IMG/VR virus record: IMGVR_UViG_3300044814_000105
Span: 1 to 32,352 of that record
Direction: 5' to 3' (one strand)
Origin: a virus
Length of the DNA: 32,352 nucleotides
The notes under the pieces were generated by a model. It worked only from the letters and a program-made list of their open reading frames with translations. It did no database searches and was not told the origin of the DNA. How positions within the stretch are numbered: the stretch's first letter is position 1; each line of letters begins with the position of its first letter. Positions 25,326 to 30,800 of the stretch are shown one piece after another. Both the position numbers and the translations under genes were made by a program.

Positions 25326-25511
25326 CTAGAACGTAGGCGGCTTGGGTGGTTTCGGTTCAAACTGCTTAAGAGCGCAAGCCCACGCAAGATCATCCTGATT
25401 CATCTCAATTACAGGCATTCCGGTGCGCGGATCTGCGACCAATCTTGCGCGCACCGCACGACCCGCGAGAGGCCGCTCGCCCCAACCGTCGCTTGAAACT
25501 TGTTTGCTCAC
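25326..25511 (-). CDS. Small protein of unknown function (61 aa)
   Basis: It starts with GTG at 25511, preceded by GGAG with a 6-base gap and overlapping the stop of a 16-codon ORF (GTGA). The sequence has basic and Pro-rich parts: GERPLAGRAVRARLVADPRT in the middle and KQFEPKPPKPPTF at the C-terminus. It may bind nucleic acid or a protein partner, but no family is recognised. It lies between a possible DNA-binding protein gene and the scaffold gene. The overlap suggests translational coupling or possibly a frameshift product with the upstream ORF. Confidence 0.55.
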   Translation of the reverse strand: MSKQVSSDGWGERPLAGRAVRARLVADPRTGMPVIEMNQDDLAWACALKQFEPKPPKPPTF

Positions 25512-25558
25512 TTCGTCTCCGCAAGGCGGTTTCGTGCTGCGTCGGTTAGTTCACTCAT
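25508..25558 (-). CDS. 16-codon ORF coupled to both neighbours
   Basis: It reads MSELTDAARNRLAETK. The ATG (25558-25556) overlaps the upstream stop by ATGA and its TGA (25510-25508) overlaps the downstream GTG start by GTGA. The peptide is a predicted amphipathic helix. It could be a true microprotein, a coupling ORF, or the N-terminus of the 61-aa protein joined by a -1 frameshift at AAG-TGA. The sequence alone does not decide. It is too short for most gene finders. Confidence 0.4.
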   Translation of the reverse strand: MSELTDAARNRLAETK

Positions 25559-26031
25559 CGCTTACTCCCCTTCGGCCTTGGCCCTCGCCGCCAACTCTGA
25601 ACGGTCGCCTTGCCCCGTCCAATCGATCCTTCCGGCGCATCAAGTATCGGCATCTCGTCCAAATCATCAGCCACAGGATTGTTCGGAAACACAGCCAGCA
25701 TCGATTCCCGCGAGACCCTCTTCGTGTAAACTGGCAATAACGCCTCTGGCAATGACTCACGCTTCGCTTTCGGAGCCCGCGTCGTGGCCCGATCCAGCAT
25801 CACCAGATCAATCGGCTCAGTTCGCCCGATCTCCTCATCTTCCCTAAGAGGACTATCCGCAAACGCCCCAACCATCCCCGCAATCGCATCGTCAATAACC
25901 TCACCCTGACTCAGCCCCAGCATCGCCGCCAACCGCTTCACCGCATCCTTCGTCAAAGGCGAAACCATCGGCCCAATCAGCACTCTCTTCACCTCTAGTG
26001 GTTTGCTTGGCATCAACCCGGATTCTACCAT
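25555..26031 (-). CDS. Possible ribbon-helix-helix-type DNA-binding protein (158 aa)
   Basis: Residues about 23-55 (VSPLTKDAVKRLAAMLGLSQ then GEVIDDAIAGMV) show the 'treat-as-sheet then two helices' look of ribbon-helix-helix repressors, with a Gly turn and a polar-hydrophobic second helix. The rest is acidic (REDEEIGRTEPIDLVMLDRA) and then basic Pro/Gly/Arg-rich at the C-terminus (RRGPRPKGSKR). The ATG at 26031 has AGAGGT only one base away; an alternative ATG at residue 7 exists. Repeats with a CTAG core lie exactly at the start. It may be an autoregulated regulator of the late operon. The fold call is inference. Confidence 0.5.
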   Translation of the reverse strand: MVESGLMPSKPLEVKRVLIGPMVSPLTKDAVKRLAAMLGLSQGEVIDDAIAGMVGAFADSPLREDEEIGRTEPIDLVMLDRATTRAPKAKRESLPEALLPVYTKRVSRESMLAVFPNNPVADDLDEMPILDAPEGSIGRGKATVQSWRRGPRPKGSKR

Positions 26032-26045
26032 ACCTCTAGCGGTTT
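25991..26045. promoter_or_regulatory. Tandem operator-like repeats at the start of the 158-aa gene
   Basis: ACCTCTAG(T)GGTTT at 25991-26004 and ACCTCTAG(C)GGTTT at 26032-26045 differ at one of 14 positions and start 41 bases apart (about four helical turns). Each has a near-palindromic core CC-x-CTAG-x-GG. One overlaps the ribosome site of the first ATG, the other lies 14 codons into the gene. This layout suits autoregulation by a small DNA-binding protein. It is only a prediction. Confidence 0.4.
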
Positions 26046-26262
26046 CATTCTCAAAAGGGGAACCCCCTCAGATTTCTTCGTCCTCCGCGCTTTAGCGCAA
26101 CTCGCCATCCGTACTCTCGAACGCGAAAGGCCGGGGGCGGGGCGGGCGCCTTATCTGTGAAATAAAAGAAGCCGGGGGAGGGGCTCGCCGCTCAGCCTGC
26201 GAGCACACGATCACCCAATGAATACGCGTTAAACGCTCAATGACGATGCGCTGATTACCTGG
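26032..26262. other. Non-coding block with G-runs and dyads; possible packaging or regulatory region
   Basis: No convincing gene is found on either strand in these 231 bases. On the plus strand there are G-runs (GGGGG, GGGG, GGG near 26132-26148 and GGGGG, GGGG near 26173-26183), dyads GGGGaaCCCC (about 26057-26066) and GCGCTttAGCGC (26087-26098), and short inverted sequences near 26227-26235. Minus-strand reading gives a weak terminator-like element with GAGCC...GGCTTC followed by TTTTATTT (about 26186-26160). It lies just downstream of the small terminase, so a packaging (pac/cos) site, or a leader of the late operon, is possible; neither is proven. Confidence 0.45.
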
Positions 26263-26400
26263 TCATGCGACCACTACATCTTGTGCAATTTCACCGACAG
26301 GACAGGAGGGAGCGGCGAGGGCTAATAGAATCAGCCACTTGCGGGCATAACTGCGTCTGATAATAGCTAGTATGTTCGGGGATCGTGTTAAACGTGCCAT
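26263..26400 (-). CDS. Small putative membrane or signal-bearing protein (45 aa)
   Basis: The ORF starts 12 bases after the small terminase stop. It begins MARLTRSPNILAIIRRSYAR with a positively charged N-region, continues with a hydrophobic stretch (WLILLALAA) and ends PSCPVGEIAQDVVVA. This looks like a signal peptide, a lipid-anchor precursor or a single-span protein. The Cys at residue 33 follows 'A-P-S', a poor lipobox. A weak AAGG lies about 10 bases upstream. If real, it may be a small lysis or envelope-acting protein. It could be a chance ORF, because it is short and lacks a strong start signal. Confidence 0.4.
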   Translation of the reverse strand: MARLTRSPNILAIIRRSYARKWLILLALAAPSCPVGEIAQDVVVA

Positions 26401-26412
26401 CGCTGCAACGCC

Positions 26413-26874
26413 TTACTCCTCAGCGCTTTCCGGCGTAACATCAATCGCGCTCAGGCCGGCAGACAGTGCGCCCTGGAGGATCACAACCAACTCCTGGCGA
26501 TCCACGTTGGCCTGAATCGCGGTCGGCTGGCCCCGCAATAGCTGCAGCTTGTCGAAAACAACGCCAAATGCTGTGGATTTCGCTGCAAGCGTCGCGGTCT
26601 CAAGGTCGTGCTCCTCAATGGAATCAATAAGCTTATGAACCGTTCGATTGAGCTTTGTGTCTAGTTCTGCGTGGGTTTTGTTCTGTAAACTGGAAAATCG
26701 CTCAGGAGTTTCGAGCCACAGCCTAATCGTTTGATGAGGTATTCCGGTTTCCCTGGCGGTTTGTAGAACATTGCCAGCATTTGCTTGGACCAAGGCAAGC
26801 ACTTCAGCCTTTCTCTCGACTGAATAGTCCTGATAGGGGCGCACCGCTCGAGGTTGTTCTACTGCTTCGATCAT
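26413..26874 (-). CDS. Probable terminase small subunit (HTH protein, 153 aa)
   Basis: The N-terminal part (about 20-60) is a helix-turn-helix: YSVERKAEVLALVQANAGNV then TARETGIPHQTIRLWLE, a pattern typical of phage small terminases that recognise the packaging site. The middle (80-120) forms helices (HKLIDSIEEHDLETATLAAK) and the C-terminus is acidic (DVTPESAEE). A ribosome site AAGGT lies about 8 bases before ATG. It faces a divergent plus-strand gene and heads the late operon in location. The large subunit lies almost 7.8 kb downstream. A general transcription regulator is the alternative, so I rate it probable. Confidence 0.62.
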   Translation of the reverse strand: MIEAVEQPRAVRPYQDYSVERKAEVLALVQANAGNVLQTARETGIPHQTIRLWLETPERFSSLQNKTHAELDTKLNRTVHKLIDSIEEHDLETATLAAKSTAFGVVFDKLQLLRGQPTAIQANVDRQELVVILQGALSAGLSAIDVTPESAEE

Positions 26875-26961
26875 TGTTCTACCTTATCACTCCTATGCAC
26901 GAAATGGGTTAAGGTTATTTCACCTTACCCTATTGACAAGTCCATATAGTAAGAGTATTGT
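26875..26961. promoter_or_regulatory. Divergent promoter region with an inverted repeat
   Basis: Plus strand: TTGACA (26933-26938, perfect -35), 17 bases, TATTGT (26956-26961). Minus strand: TTGTCA (26939-26934) overlaps it and could drive the small terminase gene, with a weak -10 (TAACCT). Just upstream of the plus -35 lies an imperfect inverted repeat, GGGTTAAGGT (26906-26915) and ACCTTACCC (26922-26930), a likely operator. The plus promoter is the best in the window. Confidence 0.7.
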
Positions 26962-26976
26962 GCATGTATTGAAAGC

Positions 26977-27009
26977 GGGAAGCCCGAAGGTGTCAACTTC
27001 AGACTTCCC
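26977..27009 (+). other. Nested hairpin in the 5' leader of the 291-aa gene
   Basis: In the leader (transcription start near 26968), GGGAAG (26977-26982) pairs with CTTCCC (27004-27009) and inside it GAAG (26986-26989) pairs with CTTC (26997-27000), with a 7-base loop. The two internal loops are three bases each (ccc and aga). This precedes the Shine-Dalgarno AAGGAG (about 27035). It may stabilise or control translation of the transcript. This is a fold prediction by eye. Confidence 0.5.
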
Positions 27010-27047
27010 TAAACCACAACCGATCCGCTGCTTAAGGAGAATCGATT

Positions 27048-27923
27048 ATGATCAGTTCCAATTCTAACCCAAACACCCCGCAACCCGGCAAGGTTTATCA
27101 GTTCACGCGTAACGGGTTTCAGCCGTTAACCTCTCAAGGCTTAATCATTGGTCAGCGCGTCCGGCAGGACCACAAGGGCGATGTTGGTGTTATCTGCGAA
27201 GAAGAATCAATAGGTTATTTGGTCATCTATCCTGATGGGTCTTCATCAAGCAGCCAGCGTTTAGACCAACGATCACCGTTTACGCGAATCACCCTGGTTG
27301 ACGGCATTGTCAGCCGCGAAGAAGTCAAAACCCTCAAGCAACTCCGCACTGCCAAGCGCGCAGCCGATAAGATCGCGGCGCAACAGGCCAAGAATCAGCA
27401 CGCTCTCGACATTGAGCAGTTTGTCAAAGAACTTCGCACACAGTACCCGTGGGCCAAGGCTAACCGGGCGTCCGCAAACCTTAAGAAAGAGCTTTCGTTG
27501 GTCTTTCCCGGTATCAAGTTCTCGGTCGTCAACCGTCACGGCACTTCACTTGATATTAGATGGACGAACGGCCCCACATCGAAACAGGTTGAAGCAATCA
27601 GCGACAAATACGAAGACGGCCACTTTAACGGCATGGAAGACATTCACGAATATGACCATTCAGCCTTTGGCGAAGCCGTTGATATCGTTCTGGGCCGGAC
27701 GCGTTACGTCTTCCCAAGCCGCTCATTTTCGCCGCGCTTCCTGCGTGATGTAGCGATCGAGGTTTGTTTCGAGTATGGCCACGAAACCATCCCAATGGTT
27801 GAGGTCTGCAAGGATGGCACCGCGTGGATTCCAGAGGATCACAAGGTCCCATATTGTAATGGCGCCCACGATAGCCTTGCGCGGAAGATAACCCAAACGG
27901 CCTACGAGACGAGCTGCGTCTAG
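27048..27923 (+). CDS. LPD29-like protein (291 aa)
   Basis: It starts with ATG 27048, a strong Shine-Dalgarno (AAGGAG) and a good upstream promoter. The N-terminal domain (about 25-85) looks like a small beta fold (GQRVRQDHKGDVGVICEEES). The centre (about 120-200) matches, as I recall, the 'large polyvalent protein-associated domain 29' type: SANLKKELSLVFPGIKFSVV, D-I-R-W-T-N-G-P-T-S-K-Q-V-E-A-I, then a YEDGHFNGMEDIHEY segment. Such domains occur inside giant phage proteins but also alone, as here. The gene is one of few plus-strand genes and is divergent from the late operon. Its function in the infected cell is unknown; early takeover or anti-host roles are speculation. Confidence 0.75.
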   Translation: MISSNSNPNTPQPGKVYQFTRNGFQPLTSQGLIIGQRVRQDHKGDVGVICEEESIGYLVIYPDGSSSSSQRLDQRSPFTRITLVDGIVSREEVKTLKQLRTAKRAADKIAAQQAKNQHALDIEQFVKELRTQYPWAKANRASANLKKELSLVFPGIKFSVVNRHGTSLDIRWTNGPTSKQVEAISDKYEDGHFNGMEDIHEYDHSAFGEAVDIVLGRTRYVFPSRSFSPRFLRDVAIEVCFEYGHETIPMVEVCKDGTAWIPEDHKVPYCNGAHDSLARKITQTAYETSCV

Positions 27924-27941
27924 ACTTTCAGGTCCGCTTCT

Positions 27942-27981
27942 CCCGCCCTTCGGGGCGACGAGTGATTAGCACTCGGGCGGG
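27942..27981 (+). other. Mutually exclusive RNA hairpins between the LPD29-like and zinc-ribbon genes
   Basis: Two local hairpins are possible: CGCCC-TTCG-GGGCG (27944-27957, a stable UUCG loop) and CGAGTG-ATTAG-CACTCG (27959-27975). Alternatively CCCGCCC (27942-27948) pairs perfectly with GGGCGGG (27975-27981), which excludes the first. No U-tract follows, so this is not a standard terminator. It may stop ribosome or exonuclease passage, or switch translation of the 55-aa gene 28 bases further on. Confidence 0.55.
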
Positions 27982-28009
27982 CTCCCAAACTTTCAGTTAT
28001 CAAAGAACC

Positions 28010-28177
28010 ATGAGCACCAAAACCATCAAAGCCACTCAATGCACCTGCGAACGCTGCGGCCACGTTTGGACTATCCGCGGCACCGACCTGCCAAAGTATT
28101 GCGCTCGGTGTAATTCACCTTATTGGAACCGGCCCAGAAGGGGATCAAAGGAGCCAACGTCTAAGCCGCAGGATTAG
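28010..28177 (+). CDS. Small C4 zinc-ribbon protein (55 aa)
   Basis: The start was chosen at ATG 28010 because the 16 residues of the longer reading are encoded by the structured intergenic sequence. The protein is MSTKTIKATQCTCERCGHVW, then TIRGTDLPKYCARCNSPYWN and a basic tail. C-x2-C (C13/C16 region) and C-x2-C before S-P-Y-W-N make a rubredoxin-like zinc ribbon. Such ribbons are common in bacterial small proteins and transposon-linked genes; they mediate protein or nucleic-acid contacts. There is no strong ribosome site. It converges with the lysis-type operon, 17 bases apart. Function is unknown. Confidence 0.75.
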   Translation: MSTKTIKATQCTCERCGHVWTIRGTDLPKYCARCNSPYWNRPRRGSKEPTSKPQD

Positions 28178-28194
28178 GCCCTGTCCCGCCCTTT

Positions 28195-28629
28195 TCAGCA
28201 GTCAGGCCCAGGAAACTCAATCCCCGCCAACCTCAACCTCGCGGCCATTCGTTCATTCATTAGCGAAAGATTCGTGTTTGCAATGTGCTGCGCTTCGATC
28301 CGCTTTTCTAGATCCGGAACCCTGTTTGCTACTAATTTCACGTTATCCAGTTCGTATCTCGTCCTGTCGAATCTTTCCTCGAGACCTGAAATTGAATCCT
28401 TCGCTTCTTTTAGTTGCACCGAAATAGAATGTAGAGTCTGCGCTACTGTCTGTGTTGCCTGCGCCCTCGCTAGCTCTGTTCGTGCCTCCGATTCATGTAT
28501 CTCCTGAACTGGCTTCTTTCTGTTCTTCCAGACGTTGTACCAGGTCGCACTGCTCGCTCCAAGACCACTTGCTAACAGAAGCCAGAGCCAGTCCAGAGGC
28601 GTGTGAGGGATACTGGATGGAGTCTGCAT
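28195..28629 (-). CDS. Membrane-anchored coiled-coil protein, spanin-like (144 aa)
   Basis: One N-terminal hydrophobic segment (about 12-32, LDWLWLLLASGLGASSATWY) is followed by a basic cluster (NRKKPV) and a long heptad-like helix (about 40-125: QLKEAKDSISGLEERFDRTR and neighbours) and ends LAGIEFPGPDC. This is the plan of an inner-membrane spanin (Rz-like), where the periplasmic coiled coil meets an outer-membrane lipoprotein. The partner could be the 164-aa lipoprotein in the same operon, but no Rz1-like short lipoprotein is certain. Alternatives are a membrane tether with another role. It is the last gene of the lysis-type operon. Confidence 0.6.
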   Translation of the reverse strand: MQTPSSIPHTPLDWLWLLLASGLGASSATWYNVWKNRKKPVQEIHESEARTELARAQATQTVAQTLHSISVQLKEAKDSISGLEERFDRTRYELDNVKLVANRVPDLEKRIEAQHIANTNLSLMNERMAARLRLAGIEFPGPDC

Positions 28630-28633
28630 CGCA

Positions 28634-29119
28634 TCAGATTCGGGCTTTCAGGGTGCTAAGGCTTTGGGTTATCTCTGTTGCTTGCTCTTGGATCGCATCT
28701 ATCACGGTACGTCTTACGGTGTCGTGTGGCTGGCAGAGCTGCTGACTGTGCGGGCATACCACTGTGCCTTGCCTTAGCTTTGCCACCCGCTTGTAAGCGT
28801 CGTCTGCGTCCGATAGAGGGAACCTGACTCCATCCAAGGTGCAAGTATTTGCAGGCAAGCTCACGTTCACCGGAAGGCGATGATAAAACCAGTTCGATCC
28901 GCCGGCCGCAACGATAGCCTTGGCAATAGCCTCCGTGTCACAGATCGCCTGCTTCTCCTCGCCGTCAGCCGTTTGCCAGTCCAGAATGAAATACGTTATC
29001 TGAGCTAGCCACTGCTTCCACTTCGGGAGCGCGGCAAGCGGGCGACGTTGTAGTACTACCCACTGAAACCTGACGGCTTCGTGAATCTGAATCCCAGCGT
29101 TGGTTGCGGGAAATCCCAT
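28634..29119 (-). CDS. Protein of unknown function (161 aa)
   Basis: No family is recognised. The N-terminal part includes aromatic-rich segments (RFQWVVLQRRPLAALPKWKQ, then WLAQITYFILDWQTADG). The middle has beta-like residues (NWFYHRLPVNVSLP). A short Cys/His element C-x4-Q-L-C-x2-H (near 122-132) could bind a metal, but it is weak. The C-terminus is helical (TVIDAIQEQATEITQSLSTL). It is preceded by a small acidic Pro-rich gene and followed after 4 bases by the spanin-like gene. Operon context suggests a late role, perhaps in lysis or virion release. Confidence 0.6.
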   Translation of the reverse strand: MGFPATNAGIQIHEAVRFQWVVLQRRPLAALPKWKQWLAQITYFILDWQTADGEEKQAICDTEAIAKAIVAAGGSNWFYHRLPVNVSLPANTCTLDGVRFPLSDADDAYKRVAKLRQGTVVCPHSQQLCQPHDTVRRTVIDAIQEQATEITQSLSTLKARI

Positions 29120-29122
29120 AAA

Positions 29123-29284
29123 TCAGCGTCCTGGGCCCGAAGTCTCTCCCGGAGGCGGAGGCTCTGGAACCGGATCTAACGGGGCGGGGGCGGGAACGCC
29201 TCCTCCTGGTGTTTCTCCAAAAGGCTTAACTGGCTCCTGCTCGTCTGTATCGTGCTCTTCTTGGTTGTCTTTTTCTTCCTTCAT
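29123..29284 (-). CDS. Small acidic, Pro-rich protein (53 aa)
   Basis: It begins with MKEEKDNQEEHDTDEQEPVK and continues into a Pro/Gly stretch (about 27-53), so it is intrinsically disordered. A clear Shine-Dalgarno (AGGGAG) lies 7 bases before the ATG, and the TGA ends 3 bases before the next ATG. The gene fills an otherwise empty 193-base gap. Composition resembles small linker or decoy peptides but gives no function. It is not similar in sequence to other proteins in the window. Confidence 0.7.
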   Translation of the reverse strand: MKEEKDNQEEHDTDEQEPVKPFGETPGGGVPAPAPLDPVPEPPPPGETSGPGR

Positions 29285-29312
29285 GTTCTTGCTCCCTTTT
29301 ATCGGCTCAAAC

Positions 29313-29726
29313 TCACGATCTGTTTTTCTCTTCCAACGTTCTCACCCTGCTGGGAATATCGTCCAGCTTCTTGTCCGTCTCGGCGTTCGCTTTGGCATTG
29401 GCCTTCGCTTCAGCAAATAGCTGCACAATGTCTGCCATCATCCGCTGCGTTCTGTCGTCCGAGCGCCCGGTCATCGCCAACATCTTTTCAGCTAATTCAG
29501 GCCGCGTTATCGATGCCCCAACGATCAGCAGGGCCGCATCAAGCTTAACCTCCAGCTTCGAGATCTCCGCTTTCCTTTCGGCATCCAGAGTATGGATAAC
29601 CGCATCAAGCTTTGTCAGGTCAGGCTTATCAGCCTTCCCTTGAACCCAGCGCGCGAGACCGATTAACACGGCCACAATAAGGGCCGCAAGTATCGTGTTG
29701 ATAAGCTGGAGAGTTGCCGGGTTCAT
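29313..29726 (-). CDS. Membrane-anchored coiled-coil protein (137 aa), holin- or spanin-like
   Basis: An N-terminal hydrophobic segment (about 8-29: INTILAALIVAVLIGLARWV) is followed by a charged helix rich in Asp, Lys and Glu (about 35-135), with heptad-like patterns (ERKAEISKLEVKLDAALLIV, KANAKANAETDKKLDDIPSR). Topology N-in with a long cytoplasmic or periplasmic coiled coil is possible. The ATG is preceded by GTAATGA, with no strong ribosome site. It resembles short membrane proteins in phage lysis regions. Exact class (holin, pinholin, spanin) is not decidable. Confidence 0.6.
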   Translation of the reverse strand: MNPATLQLINTILAALIVAVLIGLARWVQGKADKPDLTKLDAVIHTLDAERKAEISKLEVKLDAALLIVGASITRPELAEKMLAMTGRSDDRTQRMMADIVQLFAEAKANAKANAETDKKLDDIPSRVRTLEEKNRS

Positions 29727-29785
29727 TCATTACGTCTCAATTCGTCGGGGCGGTATCTTTGCTCGGATTCGCCCCTTCAATTCTA

Positions 29786-29819
29786 CAAGCTGAGGCTTTA
29801 GTCCTTTCCTTTCAGCTTG
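29786..29819 (-). other. Inverted repeat after the 230-aa gene
   Basis: CAAGCTGA (29786-29793) and TCAGCTTG (29812-29819) form a perfect 8-base-pair stem with an 18-base loop around the stop codon of the 230-aa gene. No U-tract follows on the minus strand. It may stabilise the mRNA or reduce coupling to the next gene, since an 85-base gap follows. A chance repeat is possible. Confidence 0.35.
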
Positions 29820-30504
29820 CGGAAGTTAAATCCGATGTGCGCGTCGGGTGTCTGAAGCTGTGCTTGTCATACCCGTGCATTGCGATGCGGTATTCATCTG
29901 CAATCGTGTCCGGCTCGTCACGTCTTACGAGTTCGTTGCCCAGATACATTGACACCTGCTGAAAGGCGTTGAACGGATCGACGGCTTTAGCAAATTCAAA
30001 CGGTTTTAGCATCGCGTTTGCGACAATCTCGACTTCATTGAAGCGTCTGTTCCGAGCAATCTGCGCCACAAAGATCGGTGCATCAATCTCCAAGAATAAG
30101 GCGTCAAGCCGAAAGCGGTTAGCCAGAAACAATGCCCGTTCGCGCTGTGTTTTGCGATATGCCCGCACCCAGCCCTCCCCCATGCGGCCCCATGACGGAG
30201 CCTTAAAGGGAAACACGACATCTAGTCGCTCAGGTGAATAAAGATTCTCAATATCGCGTTCGCCCCGCAGTCGCCTAATACACGGGTACACCGTTCCGCA
30301 AAATCCAATCAAAACTCGCTCGACACCAAAACGCCTTTCATCGGGAGGCGAATAACGAACCTTTGAAAGCGTGTCTGCGGGCAATTTGGTTTTTAGCTCA
30401 CTCGGGCAGAACCAGCGTTGTTTGCGGTTGTAGTGCAGCAAGGGATCGGCGCCAACGCTCAGGCCGATGTCGTAATAGTCTCGAAAGTCACTGTGGATTT
30501 TCAT
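29812..30504 (-). CDS. Conserved-type phage protein of unknown function (230 aa)
   Basis: The start MKIHSDFRDYYDIGLSVGAD resembles a family of uncharacterised phage proteins that I recall beginning with 'S-D-F-[RK]-D-Y-Y-D'. The sequence is basic (RRLRGERDIENLY, RAYRKTQRERALFLANRF) with a motif V-L-I-G-F-C-G-T-V-Y-P and a final G-Y-D-K-H-S-F-R-H. No known catalytic motif is evident. It lies downstream of a string of tiny overlapping genes, four bases after the 40-aa gene. A DNA- or nucleotide-related role in infection is possible but only guessed. The C-terminal end overlaps an inverted repeat. Confidence 0.65.
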   Translation of the reverse strand: MKIHSDFRDYYDIGLSVGADPLLHYNRKQRWFCPSELKTKLPADTLSKVRYSPPDERRFGVERVLIGFCGTVYPCIRRLRGERDIENLYSPERLDVVFPFKAPSWGRMGEGWVRAYRKTQRERALFLANRFRLDALFLEIDAPIFVAQIARNRRFNEVEIVANAMLKPFEFAKAVDPFNAFQQVSMYLGNELVRRDEPDTIADEYRIAMHGYDKHSFRHPTRTSDLTSAS

Positions 30505-30507
30505 CTC

Positions 30508-30630
30508 TTAACTCACTCTCGTCGGCTTACATGGAATCCACGAATATATCCACGCTGCCAATATAGGGATCGCAAATAGAATCCCTGTGGCCAACTCTAT
30601 CGGGCCTAGCTTTTTGGGGTGGATGATCAT
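30508..30630 (-). CDS. Small single-span membrane protein (40 aa)
   Basis: Sequence MIIHPKKLGPIELATGILFA, then IPILAAWIYSWIPCKPTRVS. One hydrophobic segment covers about residues 10-32 with a basic N-terminus and a C-terminal basic tail. The ATG (30630) overlaps the stop of the 57-aa gene (ATGA). It is not visible to gene finders with a 60-residue minimum. A small holin-associated or envelope protein is plausible. The function is unknown. Confidence 0.65.
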   Translation of the reverse strand: MIIHPKKLGPIELATGILFAIPILAAWIYSWIPCKPTRVS

Positions 30631-30800
30631 TCTTTCGCCGGTTTCTCTTCCTCGATAAACGAGTCACAATCGCAGCCGTAATGGGTACATTCTCCGTGAT
30701 CGCTGGCCTCGCTCTGATGCACCCCACGATTGTGCCAACATCTCTGGCACTCCCGCATTAGGTTCTCCAGTGCCGCCAGCGTTTCTCCTGTCGTGACCAT
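30627..30800 (-). CDS. Small Cys/His-rich protein, zinc-binding (57 aa)
   Basis: It begins MVTTGETLAALENLMRECQR and has C18-x2-C21, then H23, H28 and a second cluster C38, C43, C45 with H36 and H40, so a zinc-binding fold is likely. The C-terminus is acidic (SFIEEEKPAKE). The ATG overlaps the upstream stop (TGATG) and the stop overlaps the downstream ATG (ATGA). No family is recognised. Similar tiny zinc proteins occur repeatedly in this genome (see the 38-aa and 55-aa genes). Confidence 0.7.
   Translation of the reverse strand: MVTTGETLAALENLMRECQRCWHNRGVHQSEASDHGECTHYGCDCDSFIEEEKPAKE

Noticed and set aside
26131-26185. G-quadruplex
   Set aside because: Only three G-runs of three or more are closely spaced and the others are more than 20 bases away. 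Noted as G-rich but not called as a quadruplex.
27962-28009. N-terminal extension of the zinc-ribbon protein to 71 residues
   Set aside because: These bases form the predicted hairpins and the extra residues do not look like coding sequence.
29727-29811. Open frame in the gap before the 137-aa gene
   Set aside because: It reads a plausible basic peptide but lacks ATG or GTG and has no ribosome site. A frameshifted C-terminus of the 230-aa protein cannot be excluded.
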